Below, piece after piece: positions 33,096-42,834 of a stretch of DNA of 64,000 bases; the stretch's first letter is position 1; every line of letters begins with the position of its first letter. A program made the translations under genes and the position numbers. The stretch spans positions 186,001 to 250,000 of the forward strand of contig NW_024881792.1 in the NCBI RefSeq assembly GCF_019059575.1, written 5' to 3'. The notes under the pieces are model-generated. The model made no database searches and was not told where the DNA came from. It saw only the letters and a list, made by a program, of their open reading frames with translations. The DNA is from Amphibalanus amphitrite (Eukaryota > Arthropoda > Thecostraca > Balanomorpha > Balanidae).

Positions 33096-34012
33096 TTAAC
33101 CCTCGCCGGCACAGGCCATTTTGCGTCCTTTGACGGCACAACGGGGGGGGGGGTTGGTACGCCCCCCCTCGCGTTTGGCCCCTGATCGAGCTAGAGCTTC
33201 GCGGAAAAAAACGAGCGTGTTGCCCGTCACGAGAGGAAGCCGATGATACCCAATTTTAAGGTCCTAGGTCATCGGGTGACCTTCCAGGTCAGGTCAATGA
33301 CCCGAAAACCGGGAAAATCGGGACCTGTTAGAAAGTCGTAAAGTGTGGCTGCTATGTGGTTTTCCGGGATGCTGATCACGAATATCGTGTTAGTTTTGAT
33401 CAGAGATGATGTTTTTAAGCATTTAGACCAGGTCGGGTCAGGTCAGGTCAGGTCAACCGGTAGGGTAGGGGTTGTGACGGGTATTCGTAATACGTGTCAA
33501 CCGCCTCTGGCAGCTTCGTAACATGTTACGAAGGCACCAAAACTACTTCGTAAATGTTCAAATGGTTGTTAAATTCGAATTCAGCTCCAAAAACTAGCCT
33601 AGAAACATGTAAAACTCGAAAAAGTGAACCGAGGTCACCCGAGGTCACCAAAGGTCAATGACCTTACCTGACCTTCAGGTGACCTTGACACCCACCCTAA
33701 TGTATGGGAGCAACATCAAATCACATGTTTGAACGTTTGAAACCACGAAAAGCTTGCAAACGCGCGGCTAATGCGAGCCGACATACGCCGAATCGCGATT
33801 TCGGCCAAACATGGTCACGGAAAAGAGGTCACAGGTCAAAGGTCATTGGAGTCAGTGTCATGAAATTTTCAGGGAACGTGTAAAATTGATCAATGCGAGG
33901 GTACAGAAAGTTTCGTCGCGATCGGCCGCTTTTTACGCGAGTTATTCGCGAAAAACCTTAGGGGGGGGGGGGTGCATCACCCCCCCCCACCCCCGGTGCC
34001 GGCGAGGGTTAA
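33096..34012 (+). mobile_element. TTAA-element family C relative (C3) with its own terminal motif
   Basis: TTAA is at 33096-33099 and 34009-34012. Left: CGCCGGCACAGG, then CGGCACAACGGGG (CGGCAC repeated at 27 bp). Right, inward: CCCTCGCCGGCACCGGGGG. The perfect palindrome CTTCGTAACATGTTACGAAG is at 33514-33533. It occupies the same site in M2 (GAGTGG-TTAA-CCTAGC) that family A copy A3 occupies in M1 at 22021. Confidence 0.85.
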
Positions 34013-34084
34013 CCTAGCAAACATTGTAAATGTGTTCAACAGGATGTTTACAGTGAGGGTTGAACTTGAAAAGACGGGCCATTG

Positions 34085-35661
34085 CACGATGGGACCGCGG
34101 CCGGAATTAGCGTGACATTGGTGGATTTGCCGCCCTTTCCCAAACTGAGTTAGATTGTTCCACGTTGTTCAGAAATGTCCAATTCCATGGACCACGAATC
34201 TGCAAATATTTTTCGTCCATGGTGTATAGCGTCCGCGCCACATCAGCCCAAATACAAAGTTATGTGACAAGCATCGTAGACCCGTTTTCGTACGGAGAAA
34301 AGTAGCAGCTAATGTAGGTAAGAAAAAATGTATATTAGACGGCTTCATCAATATTTTCGGGGTCTAACCTGATAGTTTAGACCATGGGCTTCACGATGGA
34401 AAGAAAAACTTATAACGGAATATATAAATACGCTTCAAATGTTAAGTTTGTAGGTGCTTTTAAAATTGTGAGTTAATTTTGTTGTTATAAACATTCTAGA
34501 ATGCCGATATAAAACGTCCGGCTAGGTCGCGCTCTTCTTTTATCAATATGGTCTTTACCGATCAATTGCCTTTCAGAAAATGTATAATTTAGCTGCTTCA
34601 GCCTGCTACATCGAAAATGAGGGGCATTTTTGTTTTTACTTCAGGTCGCCGGCGCTGGCCGTGTGCGGTTACCACGAGCCGGCCGGAAGCTGGGAGTAAC
34701 AGATCGACAGATCCTCCTAGGAGTCGAACAAGGCTGCCAAATGCCAACTATATTTAAGTTTTGTCCGGAAATATCCGTACCTGCTATCGGAGTGTCTGAT
34801 ACACTTTTCTGATCCTCACTTTATTTGTTATATAGTCCATCAGGCTATCAGATTCCCATCATGGTTTTGGCGGCTACATTATTTGCTTATGGGAAGTTCC
34901 GGTTCCGTCATGACTTGACCTGGCAGGTAATGCCATCTTATCACGTGACCGAACCGAGTCAAGGTCAACGCAGGTCAACTGATTAATTAATTAATTCATA
35001 TCAATTGATTAAAGGGACCCTCCCACCTTAACATTAGTTTTGAGTTGAGATAGCCAAATTGGTGGCCATGGCCTGCAAATACCGGTTTGGGCACTCACAA
35101 CATCGAAAAATGCTTTAATTCGAAGATATGGAATTTCAAACTTGCAGTTTTCGGATTCTAAGGGGCTAATGCATTGGAATGCCCCCTTAGAATTTGTGAC
35201 GTCAGCGGAGATCTAACTATTTTTAAATCTTAGACTAAAACCATCGTTAACACGTGGTGGTATACGCTGCTTTGCGCGCAACGTCTGCCGCATTTTAAGG
35301 CTGCCAAATTATTGCTTCCAAATAAAGTCGCTAGTAACAGGGGAGATCCCAAAAAGTAAACAAAAGTAAAAGCCTAATATCTTGAAAACCAGTGAATATT
35401 TTTCGGTGAAATTTGGTAGATATTCGTTTCCGCTCTTTCTGAACCAAGGGACATCACTTTTATGCCAATTCATTAACTTTTTTGAAGGTGGGAGGGTCCC
35501 TTTAAATGACTAATGAATATTTAATTAAATTTATCAGGAATTGCTTCGAAAGTACACCGACTACCATTTGTATGATTCTATCATCCCTTTCATGTGAAAA
35601 GTGGGCACGAAACACGAAAAAGTACCGATGTCGCGCTAATTCTCGCTTCGGTCCCATTGTG
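34085..35661. mobile_element. DNA transposon J with about 30-bp inverted ends
   Basis: The left end CACGATGGGACCG and the inward-read right end CACAATGGGACCG align, and both continue to GAATTAGCG. The 5-bp flank CATTG occurs at 34080-34084 and 35662-35666. In M1 the two flanks are adjacent (near 24447-24465). No transposase is recognised, and a second MITE is inserted inside. Superfamily undetermined. Confidence 0.65.
35009..35505. mobile_element. MITE with AGGGACCCTCCCACCTT ends inside J
   Basis: The ends AGGGACCCTCCCACCTT (35013-35029) and its complement (35485-35501) are perfect over 17 bp. Both are flanked by TTAA (35009-35012, 35502-35505). The element is 489 bp and has no TGACCT motifs, unlike the other TTAA elements here. 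TTAA flanks suggest piggyBac-like, but a TA target with TTAA context cannot be excluded. Confidence 0.75.
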
Positions 35662-36662
35662 CATTGTGAGAAATAGTTTTAGTGTCTATGCTACATATTT
35701 TGCGACCGATACCCCCTGAACCCGATTACGACTCGCTGACGAAGTTTTGTAAATACAATTTGAAAGCTCCGACCCGAACGATTTCTTGTGGAGTGAAGCT
35801 CTCATTCACTTATTGCATTAACAAACTCCACAGTCCACATCAAATCTTTATGTGTAACTACGCTGTTGGTGGCGGTAAACACCCATTTGGATGTCGGCGG
35901 TGACGCCTTATGGTTGAGCTAACCTGACCCGACCTACCCAAAATGCACGGATGCATCGTCTTTGATCAAAACTAGCACGAAATTCGAAATCAGAACCCCG
36001 ATAAAAAACTCACTAACAACCTCATTTTAAAAAGTTAAAATAGGACACGATTTCCCTGACTTTTAAGTCATTTACCCGAAATGAAATGCCAACTAATGAC
36101 CGGCGATCTTAAAATCGGGTATCATCGGCTTCCTTTAGTTACGGTAGGACGTTCATGTTTTCGCGAAGCTATAGTTCGGTTAGAGACTGAACGATTGGGG
36201 ATCCAACAGAATTCCCCTTCCCCCCCGCAATTATATGCTAGCGGCTGAAAACGCGGTGACGCAAGGGGTTTTAAAGAGCATACAAACACATAAGTCCATA
36301 ATCCTCGCTCGTACTGGTGTTTTGTCAGCCGCGAACGTATATGGGGGAGGGGGTCCGTTGGAGACATAGTTTGTTACGAGAGACGCCCAATTCGAGGTTT
36401 AAAGTCCATGCTATTAAAAGCCTAATTTCAGGTATTTAAAATAATCTTGAACCGACCTGTGACCTCGGAACTCCACTTCAAGGTACTCATCAGAAGCCTC
36501 TCGTAGCGTTATTTTGTTTGCTGCCTCGCCCGTTTCGCTGCGCCTCGAGCTATGGGCTATGGGCTATGGGTTCTCGAGCTATGGGCTGGGAAAGTTTACC
36601 CCCTCCCCTCCCACCCCCACCCAGCAAGTGGTGTGTGGCGAAATACTCCAGCAACTGCCGGG

Positions 36663-37583
36663 TTAACCCTCGCCCGTATTGGTGTTTTGCCAGCCTCGAA
36701 CGTATAGGGGGTTGGACCGCCCCCTTGCCGTTTGGCCCCTGATCGAGCTAGAGCTTCGAGAAAAAAAAGAGCGTGCTGCTCGTGACGAGAGGAAGCCGGG
36801 GTGATACCCAATTTTAAGGTCCTAGGTCATTGGTTGACTTTCCAGGTCAGGTCAATGACCCACAAGTCTGGAAAATAGGGACCTGTTAGAACATCGTAAA
36901 GTGAGGTTGATGAGGGTTTTTTCGGGGTGCTGATCACGAATATCGTGTTAGTTTTGATCACAAATGATGTCTTAATGCATTAAGGCCAGGTCAGGTCAGG
37001 TCAGGCCAATCAGTAGACGTCCTGCCAAGTGCCAGGTATACATAGTACGTGTCAGCCGTTACTGACAGCTTCGTAACATGTTATGAAGACACCAAAACAA
37101 CTTCGTAAATGCTCAAATGGTTGCTTAATTCGAAACCAGCTCCAAAAAGTAGCATAGAAACATGTAAAACTCGAAGAAGTGAACCTAGGTCATCAAAGGT
37201 CAATAATATGACCTGACCTTCGGGTGACCTTGACACCCACCATATGCATGGGACCAACATCATATCACATGTTTGAATGCTTGAAACCGCAAAAATACTG
37301 CAAACGCGTGGCTAATACGAGCCGACATACACCGAATCGCGATTCCGGCCAAACATGGTCTCGAAAAATAGGCCACAAGTCAAGGCTCATCTGGGACAGG
37401 GTCATGAAACTTTAAGGGTAAGTGTACAATTGATACTCGAATTTAATTAATTGATAATTGATTGATAGACTCGACAGTACTGAAAGTTTCATCGCGATCA
37501 ACCGCTTTTTACGCGAGTTATTCGCGAGAAACCATGGGGTGGGGGTCCGTTCAACCCCCCCCCCCTCTACGGGCGAGGGTTAA
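36663..37583 (+). mobile_element. TTAA-element family C (C4)
   Basis: TTAA is at 36663-36666 and 37580-37583. The left end is bipartite (CGCCCGTAT with AACGTATAGGGG); the right reads inward CCCTCGCCCGTAGAGGGGG. It has a decayed palindrome at 37069-37088. It is the orthologous insertion to C2 in the paralogous arm of M1. Confidence 0.8.
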
Positions 37584-38284
37584 GTCAGTTAAATTTCTTT
37601 TGCAGTTTTCAATTTAATTTACGAATTATGTTCCGGCAGCTATGGTCAAAATGAGCAGAATGCTGCTCAATGTACCAAGCGCCACTTCGTTCTCCGGCCC
37701 GCAGAGAGCGGGGATGTAAGTCAGGCACGGCCTTGGCCGTTTCCTCTGGGGCCGCGCCGTCTGCCGAGGGAGGGGAGACCTTGCCCAGTCTGAGGGAGGG
37801 GGACGACGGCGCCACCGGGACGCCCCGTCGCTCCGAGACCGGCGCTCACTGTATAAACAAGCAAAAAATGCTGGCCGTGCAAAGCTTGGCTGTGCTTTGA
37901 CAGAGGAGGCATCTAGCGGAATATTTCGTAACTACACAAACTTCTAACAAAGATGTCGCTTGAAGCGCAGTTGAGATTGTAGGTTTTGATCCAACTGAAA
38001 ATTGACATCTCAAGGACGACGAAATGATGTAAATTTATATGAAATGGTTTTGTATGATGCGTACTTTGATTAATGCCATTAATTTTCCACTGCCTTTTTG
38101 TGTGAAACGATTTTGTACCTTGCGGTTTTGTATGACACGATTTTGTATGCTGCGCTTTTGTATGTTTTGACTGTCCCCTACTCGGCCTGTTTTGTAGGTT
38201 TTGCGCGTTGTATGTTACGATTTTGTATGTTTTGATGATTGTATGATAGGATTTTGTATGCTTTGATATGGAGCCAGTTAAAGT

Positions 38285-38706
38285 ATGTTTTCCCGTATAC
38301 AGTGAGTTAAACATTGATACATGATTATGTCTTGCACATTAGCTTTTTTGTAAGATAATTATCCTCATGGTATTGGAATTTGCTAGCACTGATAAGTTGC
38401 CATTTAACATTGGTAGACTGATGTGTTTGATGTTACAGTTAACGTGTTGCCCATTTGTTATGACATCATGCATTTGGGAGAAATGTGTCATGATTGTCCT
38501 TTTCATTCATCCAATGTCATTTAGGAAATCAAATTTGAGTTCAGAAGGTTTATCAAAAATGTTTTCAATTTTTTATGACAGTAGTTGACTTTCATAATAA
38601 TAATACCGACAAAATCCCAAATGCTTTGGTATAAAATACCGAATACCGAATCGGTATCGGTTCGGTATTGGTATACCGAAATTTTGGTAACCGATTGACA
38701 CCACTA
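38285..38706. other. right arm of the hAT-type element
   Basis: AT-rich non-coding DNA ending in subterminal ACCGAATACCGA/CGGTATCGG repeats (38618-38690) and the terminal GATTGACACCACTA. The repeats mirror those at 13433-13525 near the left end. Confidence 0.65.
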
Positions 38707-38893
38707 ATACTCATCGTATACACGTATACACTGTCTGGTCTACACCACATTATTGAATAATTGTTTAGTTCACCGGGTGATCATTTTGGAATGATATAAA
38801 AACAATCGCTAATATCAGACGTGTTTTCAGTATGTCAGTCAAACCAAGCACACCCATCGAACAGACCCGGTTGGACATTTCATCCATGACAAA

Positions 38894-39241
38894 CATCCAG
38901 TCACTAGGGCCAGAGGTTGGCTCAGAGGAGGTGCTCGAAGTGTCCGCCCCTCATCCAGTCACGAGGGTCAGAGGTTGGCTCAGAGGAGGTGCTCGAAGTG
39001 TCCGCCCCTCATCCAGTCACTAGGGTCAGATGTTGGCTCAGAGGAGGTGCTCGAAGTGTCCGCCCCTCATCCAGTCACTAGGGTCAGAGGTTGGCTCAGA
39101 GGAGGTGCTCGAAGTGTCCGCCCCTCATCCAGTCACTAGGGTCAGAGGTTGGCTCAGAGGAGGTGCTCGAAGTGTCCGCCCCTCATCCAGTCACTAGGGT
39201 CAGAGGTTGGCTCAGAGGAGGTGCTCGAAGTGTCCGCCCCT
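38894..39241. repeat. 58-bp minisatellite, six units
   Basis: Units start CATCCAGTCAC at 38894, 38952, 39010, 39068, 39126 and 39184, with very few differences. Read on the minus strand, each unit contains the transposase ending GGHFEHLL plus stop or its out-of-frame equivalent. The array therefore grew out of the 3' end of the adjoining transposase fragment. There are no spacers, so it is not CRISPR. Confidence 0.9.
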
Positions 39242-39535
39242 CGCGGACTGGCAGAGCTCTGCCCGACGCCCGGTGTGCCTGGCCACTTTCCGCAGACTTG
39301 CTTCATCCATGTTTCGGGTGAAGTCCTCGACCACCTCGACCGCAGACCATCAGCTGGGCGATGGTCTGCGGCTCACATCGGAACACGTGTGCCATAATCT
39401 CAGACCAGACACTGAAGTCCAGGCACGAGAGATCTGGGCTGTAGGGCGGCCAGTGGTGCTCGCTTTTTCGAGAGATGATTCGATCGCCGAACTTGGAGCG
39501 CAGGAACTCCATGACAGGTTCTGTGATGTGTGGAG
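39212..39535 (-). pseudogene. Tc1/mariner (IS630)-type transposase, C-terminal fragment
   Basis: The minus strand reads FGDRIISRKSEHHWPPYSPDL, the catalytic-domain motif WPP.SPDL that precedes the third catalytic acidic residue in Tc1/mariner-type DDE transposases. After a frameshift near 39350 it ends TRNMDEASLRKVARHTGRRA and GGHFEHLL before the stop at 39212-39214. The DDE N-terminal half is missing. The usual residue after SPDL is Pro or Thr; here SPDLSCLDF retains the Asp. It is dead. Confidence 0.75.
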
Positions 39536-39794
39536 ACGTGTGGGGCCGTGGCCGGCTCCCCGGCGTGACCGGTGACGTCACCTGGCTGACCGGTGACGTC
39601 ACCGGTCGGCTGACCCGGCCGAGGTCGGGGCAGCGGCCGGCGGCCGGGAGGAGGGGCGGCAGTTGGCGCCGGACGCGGAGCCGAGTCGGTGACGCGCGCG
39701 CGCGGGTTATACCCCCCGGAGACTTCGTGTTGGTTCGGGTGCCTGCTGGATAATACAAGAGTACCTGAGGAACTCCGGATTCTCGCCTAACACT

Positions 39795-40227
39795 GGCGCG
39801 GTCGGACACTCAAGACCTACACTCCCGAGGTGAGACGTTTTCGTTCCTCTCATAGTATTTAATGGCAGTAATTTAAGACAATTATCGTAAAGTGTGATAG
39901 GCACTAACGCATTGCGTTGTGCAACACCTGTGCTAGGTGTCGTGTAGGCTGGTTTGAGGCAAACGTTTAGCGTTGTCTCAATAGCAGGGGTTCAGTGCCA
40001 ACGGTTTCCGTCGCGCTGATACCTCGTAGGGGAGGTGCAACCTTTGGGTGTACCAACCTAACACCGTCCGTCAGCAAAACAATATTGCACAGCATGACCA
40101 ATTAATTTACCCGAAGCTAACGTGGAAACGTTGCACCGGATAATTACCTACAAAGAGTTTTTGCCCACGTTATTAATTGCGTCAAAGAAGGAATTAAACA
40201 AACATCATTTCAAAACAAAAACAGATC
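39795..40227 (+). other. putative 5' leader of the gypsy element
   Basis: A candidate primer-binding site, TGGCGCGGTCGGAC, lies at about 39796 just after CTAACA, a plausible LTR end. A matching 3' LTR was not found, so the 5' LTR cannot be delimited. The rest is an untranslated leader before the gag start. Confidence 0.35.
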
Positions 40228-41223
40228 ATGGACCCAAAACTACTGCTATATGCCCGCGGGACTCCATTCTCCGGCGTGGAGGGGGACAACTGGGACACTT
40301 GGATAGCACGATTCGAAGCCAGAACATCCCCCCTCTCAGACACCGAAAAACTGCATGTTCTTCTGGGACTGTTGGAGGGCCAAGCCCTAGACGTTTGTGG
40401 GGCCCTGTCCAGTAAGGAACAAACCGACTACAACAAAGTCAAATCCACCCTCGAAGCACAGTTTAATACAAAAGTTGACGAACTGCAAGCATTCTCGGCA
40501 TTTTCACAAGCAACAAGGCAACCAGGGGAGAGCATACAGGCGTTCGGGGACCGACTGAAAAGACTGGCACAATGGACGCATCAGAAACAGGCGGAGACAA
40601 ACGAACAGGTCATCCAGACCATCGTCAACCGCTTCATCTGCGGCATACAGGATCCCTGGTTACAGAGGAAGTTATTTGTGGACCGACCAAAAGACCTCGA
40701 GACTGCCGTAAAAAAGGTCAAGGAACTGCACCGCCAGCAGGACGTAATCGCCTCACTGACACCAGGACCTGGTTCAGTAGCAGCTTCATACGGAGGTCCA
40801 GCACCAGAACACGGGGCAGCCTGCGGAAGCAGTACGCAGTGGGAGAGGAGCGCTGTGAATAACCCCCAACAGCCAGGGAGATACCAGCAACCAGCTTCAA
40901 ACTCCGATACGTTAAGGACTCGGCCTCCCGCAACGTCGACGACGTCACAAGCCAGCAGACCCGCCAGAGAACCCCCGAGATGCTTCGGCTGCGGAGAAAT
41001 GGGACACATCCGTCGCTTCTGCCCCAGCTCCCGGTCAGGCCGCGACCGCACCAAGGATAGTAGGTCCCCCTGGTGCCTGTGCTGCGGGGAAGACGGACAC
41101 TGGATGGCCGGCTGTCATCACTACCGACGCTTGATGAGCATCCGCCAGCTACCGCAGGACGAGACCGAAACGAGAACGAAGCACCCAACATCGTCACAGA
41201 CGCAGACGTCGGAAAACTGGTAA
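40228..41223 (+). CDS. gag: Ty3/gypsy Gag-like protein with two zinc knuckles
   Basis: The 331-codon frame begins with ATG at 40228. Residues about 1-160 look like a Gag capsid region (FEARTSPLSDTEKLHVLLG and the following RQPGESIQAF..RL..LA segment). A proline/serine-rich linker follows. Two CCHC zinc knuckles lie near residues 252-265 (CFGCGEMGHIRRFC) and 286-299 (CLCCGEDGHWMAGC). The family role is nucleocapsid and RNA packaging. Pol begins downstream in another frame, with a gap from the Gag stop (41221-41223) to the Pol frame, which opens only after a stop at 41238-41240. This suggests mutation or an unusual expression strategy. The frame itself looks intact. Confidence 0.85.
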   Translation: MDPKLLLYARGTPFSGVEGDNWDTWIARFEARTSPLSDTEKLHVLLGLLEGQALDVCGALSSKEQTDYNKVKSTLEAQFNTKVDELQAFSAFSQATRQPGESIQAFGDRLKRLAQWTHQKQAETNEQVIQTIVNRFICGIQDPWLQRKLFVDRPKDLETAVKKVKELHRQQDVIASLTPGPGSVAASYGGPAPEHGAACGSSTQWERSAVNNPQQPGRYQQPASNSDTLRTRPPATSTTSQASRPAREPPRCFGCGEMGHIRRFCPSSRSGRDRTKDSRSPWCLCCGEDGHWMAGCHHYRRLMSIRQLPQDETETRTKHPTSSQTQTSENW

Positions 41224-41285
41224 GTGTTGGATGTGCGTGACGAGATCCAACAACTACACCAAACCAGTCCCACAAAACCGCTGCA

Positions 41286-41840
41286 ATGATCGAGGTGGGC
41301 GTCGCAGGGCGTCTCTGGTGGGCCCTTGTAGATTCAGGGGCAGATTTCTCTATGATAAATGATGTCCTATATCACGAGCTTAAGGAGAGCACGAAAGTCA
41401 CAATGCAACCCCCTACACGGACAGCAGTCGGGGTGGGTGGTGAGCGAGTACCGATACTGGGGGAATTACAGGGACTGACATTGAGGGTGCAACACAAACA
41501 GCTGGCTTGTCCAGCCGTGTCGGTGGTAGCCGGACTGGTCCACGACATCGTACTGGGACGGGACTTCTGTTGCAAAATGGGGACGGTGCTGGACGACCGT
41601 CGGGGAACCTTGCAGGTAGGAGACCTCACGATTACCTTGCCCACCTACGAAGAGATCCGCCCTCAGCGATCAAGAGTTCGGGTAGCCGCGGCAGTAGTGA
41701 TTCCTCCCAGATCAGGAGTCACGATATGGGCGAAACTCCAACCTGTCGACGGACGACTTCTGGAGAACGATCCCCACCCGCTCGAGGGTGTTCTCGAGCC
41801 CAGCGAGAAGCTGAGTCACGAAGAGCTTCTAGTGCCCCGG
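41286..41840 (+). pseudogene. pol: gypsy Pol N-terminus: aspartic protease
   Basis: It starts at ATG 41286. The retropepsin active-site motif is near residue 16 (ALVDSGADFSMI), and the flap/second half ends with IVLGRDF near residue 94. A spacer follows (LLENDPHPLEGVLEPSEKLS). The frame is cut after LLVPR (about 41840) by a non-LTR element, into which the open frame runs on by chance, giving a chimeric 510-codon frame. The sense resumes at 45833 (RDGTVPVRITN). The split inactivates Pol. Confidence 0.85.
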
Positions 41841-42818
41841 ATCGACAGCGACGACCCGTCTATCGAAGCCATCTGGGTGTCCGTGTCTATCCGAGGCGGG
41901 AGGGCGGCCACCATTGGCGCCGCCTACCGGCCACCGGACGCACCAATGGTTCCCGCACTGGACAGTCTGCAGCAGCAGCTCTGCCAGGTCAAATCCCTCG
42001 GGAAGTCGCTATACCTCCTAGGAGATATGAACCTGGACGTCTCCAGACCTGAAGCTCGGGGGGTGCACCGATACCTGCAGCTGCTGGACGAGCTGCAGCT
42101 ACACCAGCTGGTTCGGGAGACGACGCACCCGAGTCCGACGCCGACCACACTGGACCACGTGATTACTAACGTGCCACCAGAGAGGTCATCAACGATCGTC
42201 GTCGACGACGACATCAGCGATCACCTGCCGATCATCGTCAGCACAGCCGTCCCAAAGCCCCGCCGGGTGACCAGGACATACACGTGCAGGCCCTGGCACC
42301 GCGCCGACTGGGACGCGATGTGTCTCGACCTGCTGTTATCTGACTGGATGGAGTTCGACGGCGCCACGGATGTAAATGAGCTGCTAGACATTTTCATGCG
42401 CATCTGGAACAGCTCGGTTGATAAACATGTCCCGGAGCGCAGTGTGCGCACGCGCCGCCCCCACTGCCCGTGGGTTCAGGACGTGCTGCCCGAACTGAGG
42501 GAGGCTATCGATGCCAAAAACACTGCGAGAGCTGACTGGCAGGCGTTCGGACAGCCTGATGACAGGGCGCTGTATGTCTCCCTGAAAAAGCGGGTAAACA
42601 GCATTTTGATCACGGCACACCGAAACTTTAACTGTCAGCAACTGCTCTCAAAGGACTTTCAAGGTTTTTGGAACACTATGCGGAAATTTAACCTGTCATC
42701 TGGTAGTGTAACCGAGCCTGATGCTGACACTGTGCCTGATCCTGACGTGCTAAATGAGTATTTCTCCACAGTAGGGTCCAGAGTGGCGGCCGAGGTGACC
42801 GTGAGTGACCGTGAGTGA
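41841..42818 (+). pseudogene. APE-type endonuclease, C-terminal part, and RT linker
   Basis: Fused in frame to the gypsy protease, it reads IGAAYRPPDAP, LYLLGDMNLDVS, TTLDHVITN and ISDHLPIIV. These are the APE endonuclease motifs YRPP, GDxN, LDxVxxN and SDH of non-LTR retrotransposons. The N-terminal catalytic Glu region is missing through 5' truncation. About 200 residues of linker follow to a stop caused by the repeated GTGACCGTGA at 42795-42834. Two units would keep the frame open into the RT; four are present. Confidence 0.85.
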
Positions 42819-42834
42819 CCGTGAGTGACCGTGA
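42795..42834. repeat. 10-bp tandem repeat (GTGACCGTGA x4) causing a frameshift
   Basis: Four exact units lie at 42795, 42805, 42815 and 42825. The endonuclease frame enters in one phase and the RT frame leaves in another. A two-unit version would keep both in phase, so a 20-bp slippage gain probably split the frame. Confidence 0.75.

Larger units (their letters stand above)
29021..38275 (+). mobile_element. Mutator-like element M2, paralogue of M1
   Basis: The left end GGGTGGCTATCAAAGCATAC and the inward-read right end GGCTCCATATCAAAGCATAC match M1. The 9-bp flanks AGTTCAAGT (29012-29020) and AGTTAAAGT (38276-38284) differ at one base and are read as the TSD. It contains several TTAA elements, a mariner-type MITE, element J and no transposase frame. 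It lies in the hAT-type element beside the non-LTR copy. Confidence 0.7.
13408..38706. mobile_element. hAT-type element expanded to 25.3 kb by nested insertions
   Basis: The left end TAGTGATGTCAAT (13408-13420) matches the inward-read right end TAGTGGTGTCAAT (38694-38706). Similarity continues subterminally (ATTTTGG, then ATACCAA-ACCGATACCGA-type repeats). The identical 8-bp sequence ATACTCAT is at 13400-13407 and 38707-38714. hAT elements make 8-bp TSDs, so these are read as one element's ends. What remains of it is about 13408-15340, 28817-29011 and 38285-38706. No hAT transposase frame is visible, so it was probably non-autonomous. The length is explained by two large insertions. Confidence 0.75.
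6000..38790 (+). mobile_element. Penelope-like element interrupted by nested insertions (outer limits approximate)
   Basis: Pieces of one reverse transcriptase/GIY-YIG reading frame occur in order at 6560-7060, 7398-7501, 8361-8543, 10272-10440, 11608-12299, 12859-12885, 13315-13407 and, at its very end, 38715-38790. At nearly every gap the coding sense continues directly once the intervening element and one target-site copy are ignored. Single-base indels (near 6861 and between about 7450 and 7490) show it is dead. The left limit is set by an inverted copy of its own 3' end at 6085-6215. Intervening DNA accounts for about 30 kb. Confidence 0.8.

Noticed and set aside
13408..38706. giant cargo-carrying hAT transposon
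   Set aside because: Nearly all of the 25 kb is explained by identifiable later insertions; no cargo genes are present.
38894..39241. CRISPR-like array of direct repeats
   Set aside because: Units are contiguous 58-bp copies without unique spacers, no cas genes are present, and the context is eukaryotic.
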